Assembly: GCA_021639925.1 (NCBI GenBank)
Contig: JAJXEL010000011.1
Span: forward strand, 1-26,690
From: Alphaproteobacteria bacterium
GTDB taxonomy: Bacteria; Pseudomonadota; Alphaproteobacteria; CAAGCB01; CAG-977
Length of the DNA stretch: 26,690 nucleotides
Direction of reading: 5' to 3'
Part shown: piece after piece, positions 25,666 through 26,690 of the stretch
How positions within the stretch are numbered: the first letter of the stretch is position 1
Layout: the number at the start of each line of letters is the position of its first letter
Program-made: the position numbers and the translations under genes
The notes under the pieces: generated by a model
Databases searched by the model: none
The model's input: only the letters and a program-made list of their open reading frames with translations
What the model was told of the DNA's origin: nothing

Positions 25666-26252
25666 TGGGACGGCGCGCGAAATATGCCTTTTCCTTTAAT
25701 GACCTGACCGGCCGTCCGCCGGTCGCGCCGGAACATGTCTGCGACAAGGAAGGCTGCGGAAAAGCGGGGGAATTTCGCGCTCCCAAAGACAGGACGCTGA
25801 CAGATTATTACTGGTTTTGTCTGGAACATGTGCAGGAATATAATGCCCAATGGGATTATTATCAGGGCATGAGTCCTTTGGAAATTGAAGAACAGCTCAA
25901 ACAGGACGTTTGCTGGCAGCGGCCGACGTGGAAATTGGGGGAACGCGGGACGGACCCGTCTTTATTTGCCGATCCTTTGGGGATAAAAAAGGAAGCTTTC
26001 GGCGAATCGGGCGCGGAAATTCCGCCGCGTCCGGAACACACGTTGCGCGCGGATCCGGCAGTCGCCGCCGCTGCCGGAGTTTTAGAATTGGCTTTTCCTT
26101 TGGAAATTAAAAATGTCCGTCTGAATTATAAACGGCTGGCAAAACAATATCACCCCGATTCAAACGGCGGCAGCAAAGAGCTGGAAGAAAAATTTAAAGA
26201 TATTACGGAAGCATACCGGTTGATTATCAGCGTATTAAACGTGAAAAAATAA
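25665..26252 (+). CDS. J-domain protein with an N-terminal Cys/His cluster
   Basis: A DnaJ-domain co-chaperone that would stimulate an Hsp70. ATG 25665 shares one base with the stop of the preceding gene and gives 195 aa. The J-domain is C-terminal and short (about 143-195): a helix with YKRLAKQYHPDSNGG holding the essential HPD (163-165), then EEKFKDITEAYRLI. The N-terminal part has Cys26, Cys31, Cys52 and His55 (CDKEGCG and WFCLEHVQEYN), which could bind zinc. A linker rich in Pro and Glu joins the two. There is no Gly/Phe region or four-repeat zinc domain, so it is a class III J-protein, not DnaJ itself. Its client is unknown. Confidence 0.88.
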   Translation: MGRRAKYAFSFNDLTGRPPVAPEHVCDKEGCGKAGEFRAPKDRTLTDYYWFCLEHVQEYNAQWDYYQGMSPLEIEEQLKQDVCWQRPTWKLGERGTDPSLFADPLGIKKEAFGESGAEIPPRPEHTLRADPAVAAAAGVLELAFPLEIKNVRLNYKRLAKQYHPDSNGGSKELEEKFKDITEAYRLIISVLNVKK

Positions 26253-26300
26253 TCCGCTTTTTTACCGCCGGCGTAATTTTCCGGCTCGGATCACAAACAA

Positions 26301-26332
26301 CAGCAGCGGGGAAGAGAACTTCTCCGCCGCTG
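26301..26332 (-). terminator. Hairpin between the convergent J-domain and Cys-rich genes
   Basis: A 14-bp GC-rich stem with one mismatch and one wobble pair, loop AGAA, sits 28 bases past the Cys-rich gene stop. On the minus strand it is followed by TTGTTTGTG, a weak T-run. On the plus strand the following bases are A-rich, so it mainly suits the minus-strand transcript. Confidence 0.55.
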
Positions 26333-26359
26333 AAGTTAAGAAAAAAGAATTCCTATAAT

Positions 26360-26690
26360 TTATTCTGCGAGAACATGATCATAAGCTGTTTTAAAGCACA
26401 TGAACTTGTTGGCCGCCGCCTGCTGCGCATAGTAAGCGCAGGAATTTCCTGTCGGACAGCAACCTGTATCGCCACAGTTCAACAGCCCGTTCGGGCAGCC
26501 CGTATCCACTACAAGCTGTTTGAAACACGTTCCGTCTGTTTGAAGAGTGTAGCCGCTTTGACATACGGTACATTTCCCTGTCAACGTATTGCATGTCTGG
26601 CAGCCCAAAGAACACGTATTGATGACGCCCGTAGATTTGCACATACCGTCGCTGCCCAGAGTATAGCCGGACTTACAACTTGTGCAGTAT
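26360..26690 (-). CDS. Cys-rich repeat protein (partial, runs off the right edge)
   Basis: The 3' part of a larger gene; the frame stays open to the right edge, upstream of the first in-frame ATG (26644). The visible ~110 residues hold two units of the form CxxC(K/Q)SGYTL-x-x-DG-x-C (near 26684-26639 and 26566-26526), each about 16 residues. A segment CSLGCQTCNTLTGKCTVC lies between them. A non-repeated tail follows, with CPNGLLNCGDTGCCPTG and ending MCFKTAYDHVLAE. The dense, paired cysteines imply an exported, disulfide-bonded protein, probably surface-attached. Such repeats resemble EGF/furin-like Cys-rich modules. The start, signal peptide and total length lie outside the window. Confidence 0.75.
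   Translation of the reverse strand, partial: YCTSCKSGYTLGSDGMCKSTGVINTCSLGCQTCNTLTGKCTVCQSGYTLQTDGTCFKQLVVDTGCPNGLLNCGDTGCCPTGNSCAYYAQQAAANKFMCFKTAYDHVLAE

Noticed and set aside
26264..26285. A GCCGG/CCGGC hairpin after the J-domain gene as a terminator.
   Set aside because: Only five base pairs with a 9-base loop and no T-run follows.

Overview
The window most resembles an alphaproteobacterium of moderate GC content. The F1 ATP synthase genes stand alone as atpHAGDC without the Fo genes, as is usual in that class. A yggT-DUF167-folD run and an lptF-lptD-surA-rsmA run also fit. The Cys-rich CxxCxxGYTLxxDGxC repeat protein at the right edge recalls uncultured gut-associated alphaproteobacteria. 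That placement is inference from gene content and protein style, not from a marker search.

Region 1 (1-7107, + strand) is the accessory part. It opens inside a VirB4-type type IV secretion ATPase, closed by a hairpin terminator built on a perfect 20-bp palindrome. A near-consensus promoter (TTGCCA-17-TATAAT) then drives five exported proteins in tandem. Four are short (226-260 aa), helical and VirB5-like; the fifth is a 636-aa protein with no family I recognise. A second hairpin terminator ends the block. This is the best candidate in the window for something poorly described.

Region 2 (7136-13785, + strand) is the F1 ATP synthase operon with its own TTGAAA-17-TATAAA promoter. It is followed without a gap by a MATE-family transporter. 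The gamma subunit is about 80 residues longer than usual because of a basic, low-complexity insert before its C-terminal helix.

Region 3 (23320 back to 13782, - strand) is a tightly packed run: a 46-aa membrane protein, a 547-aa exported protein of unknown function, xerD, lptF, lptD, surA, rsmA, yggT, a DUF167 gene and folD. Most junctions overlap by 1-20 bases or are separated by a few bases. It combines outer-membrane biogenesis (LPS export, LptD assembly, the SurA chaperone) with chromosome dimer resolution, rRNA methylation and folate metabolism. folD meets the MATE gene tail to tail, with stop codons overlapping.

Region 4 (23429-26252, + strand) diverges from region 3 and holds aroK, aroB, a DUF2889 gene and a J-domain gene, all overlapping. 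Region 5 (26360-26690, - strand) is the 3' part of a Cys-rich repeat protein that runs off the right edge. No rRNA, tRNA, CRISPR array or insertion sequence was seen, and no gene-free stretch exceeds about 170 bases.
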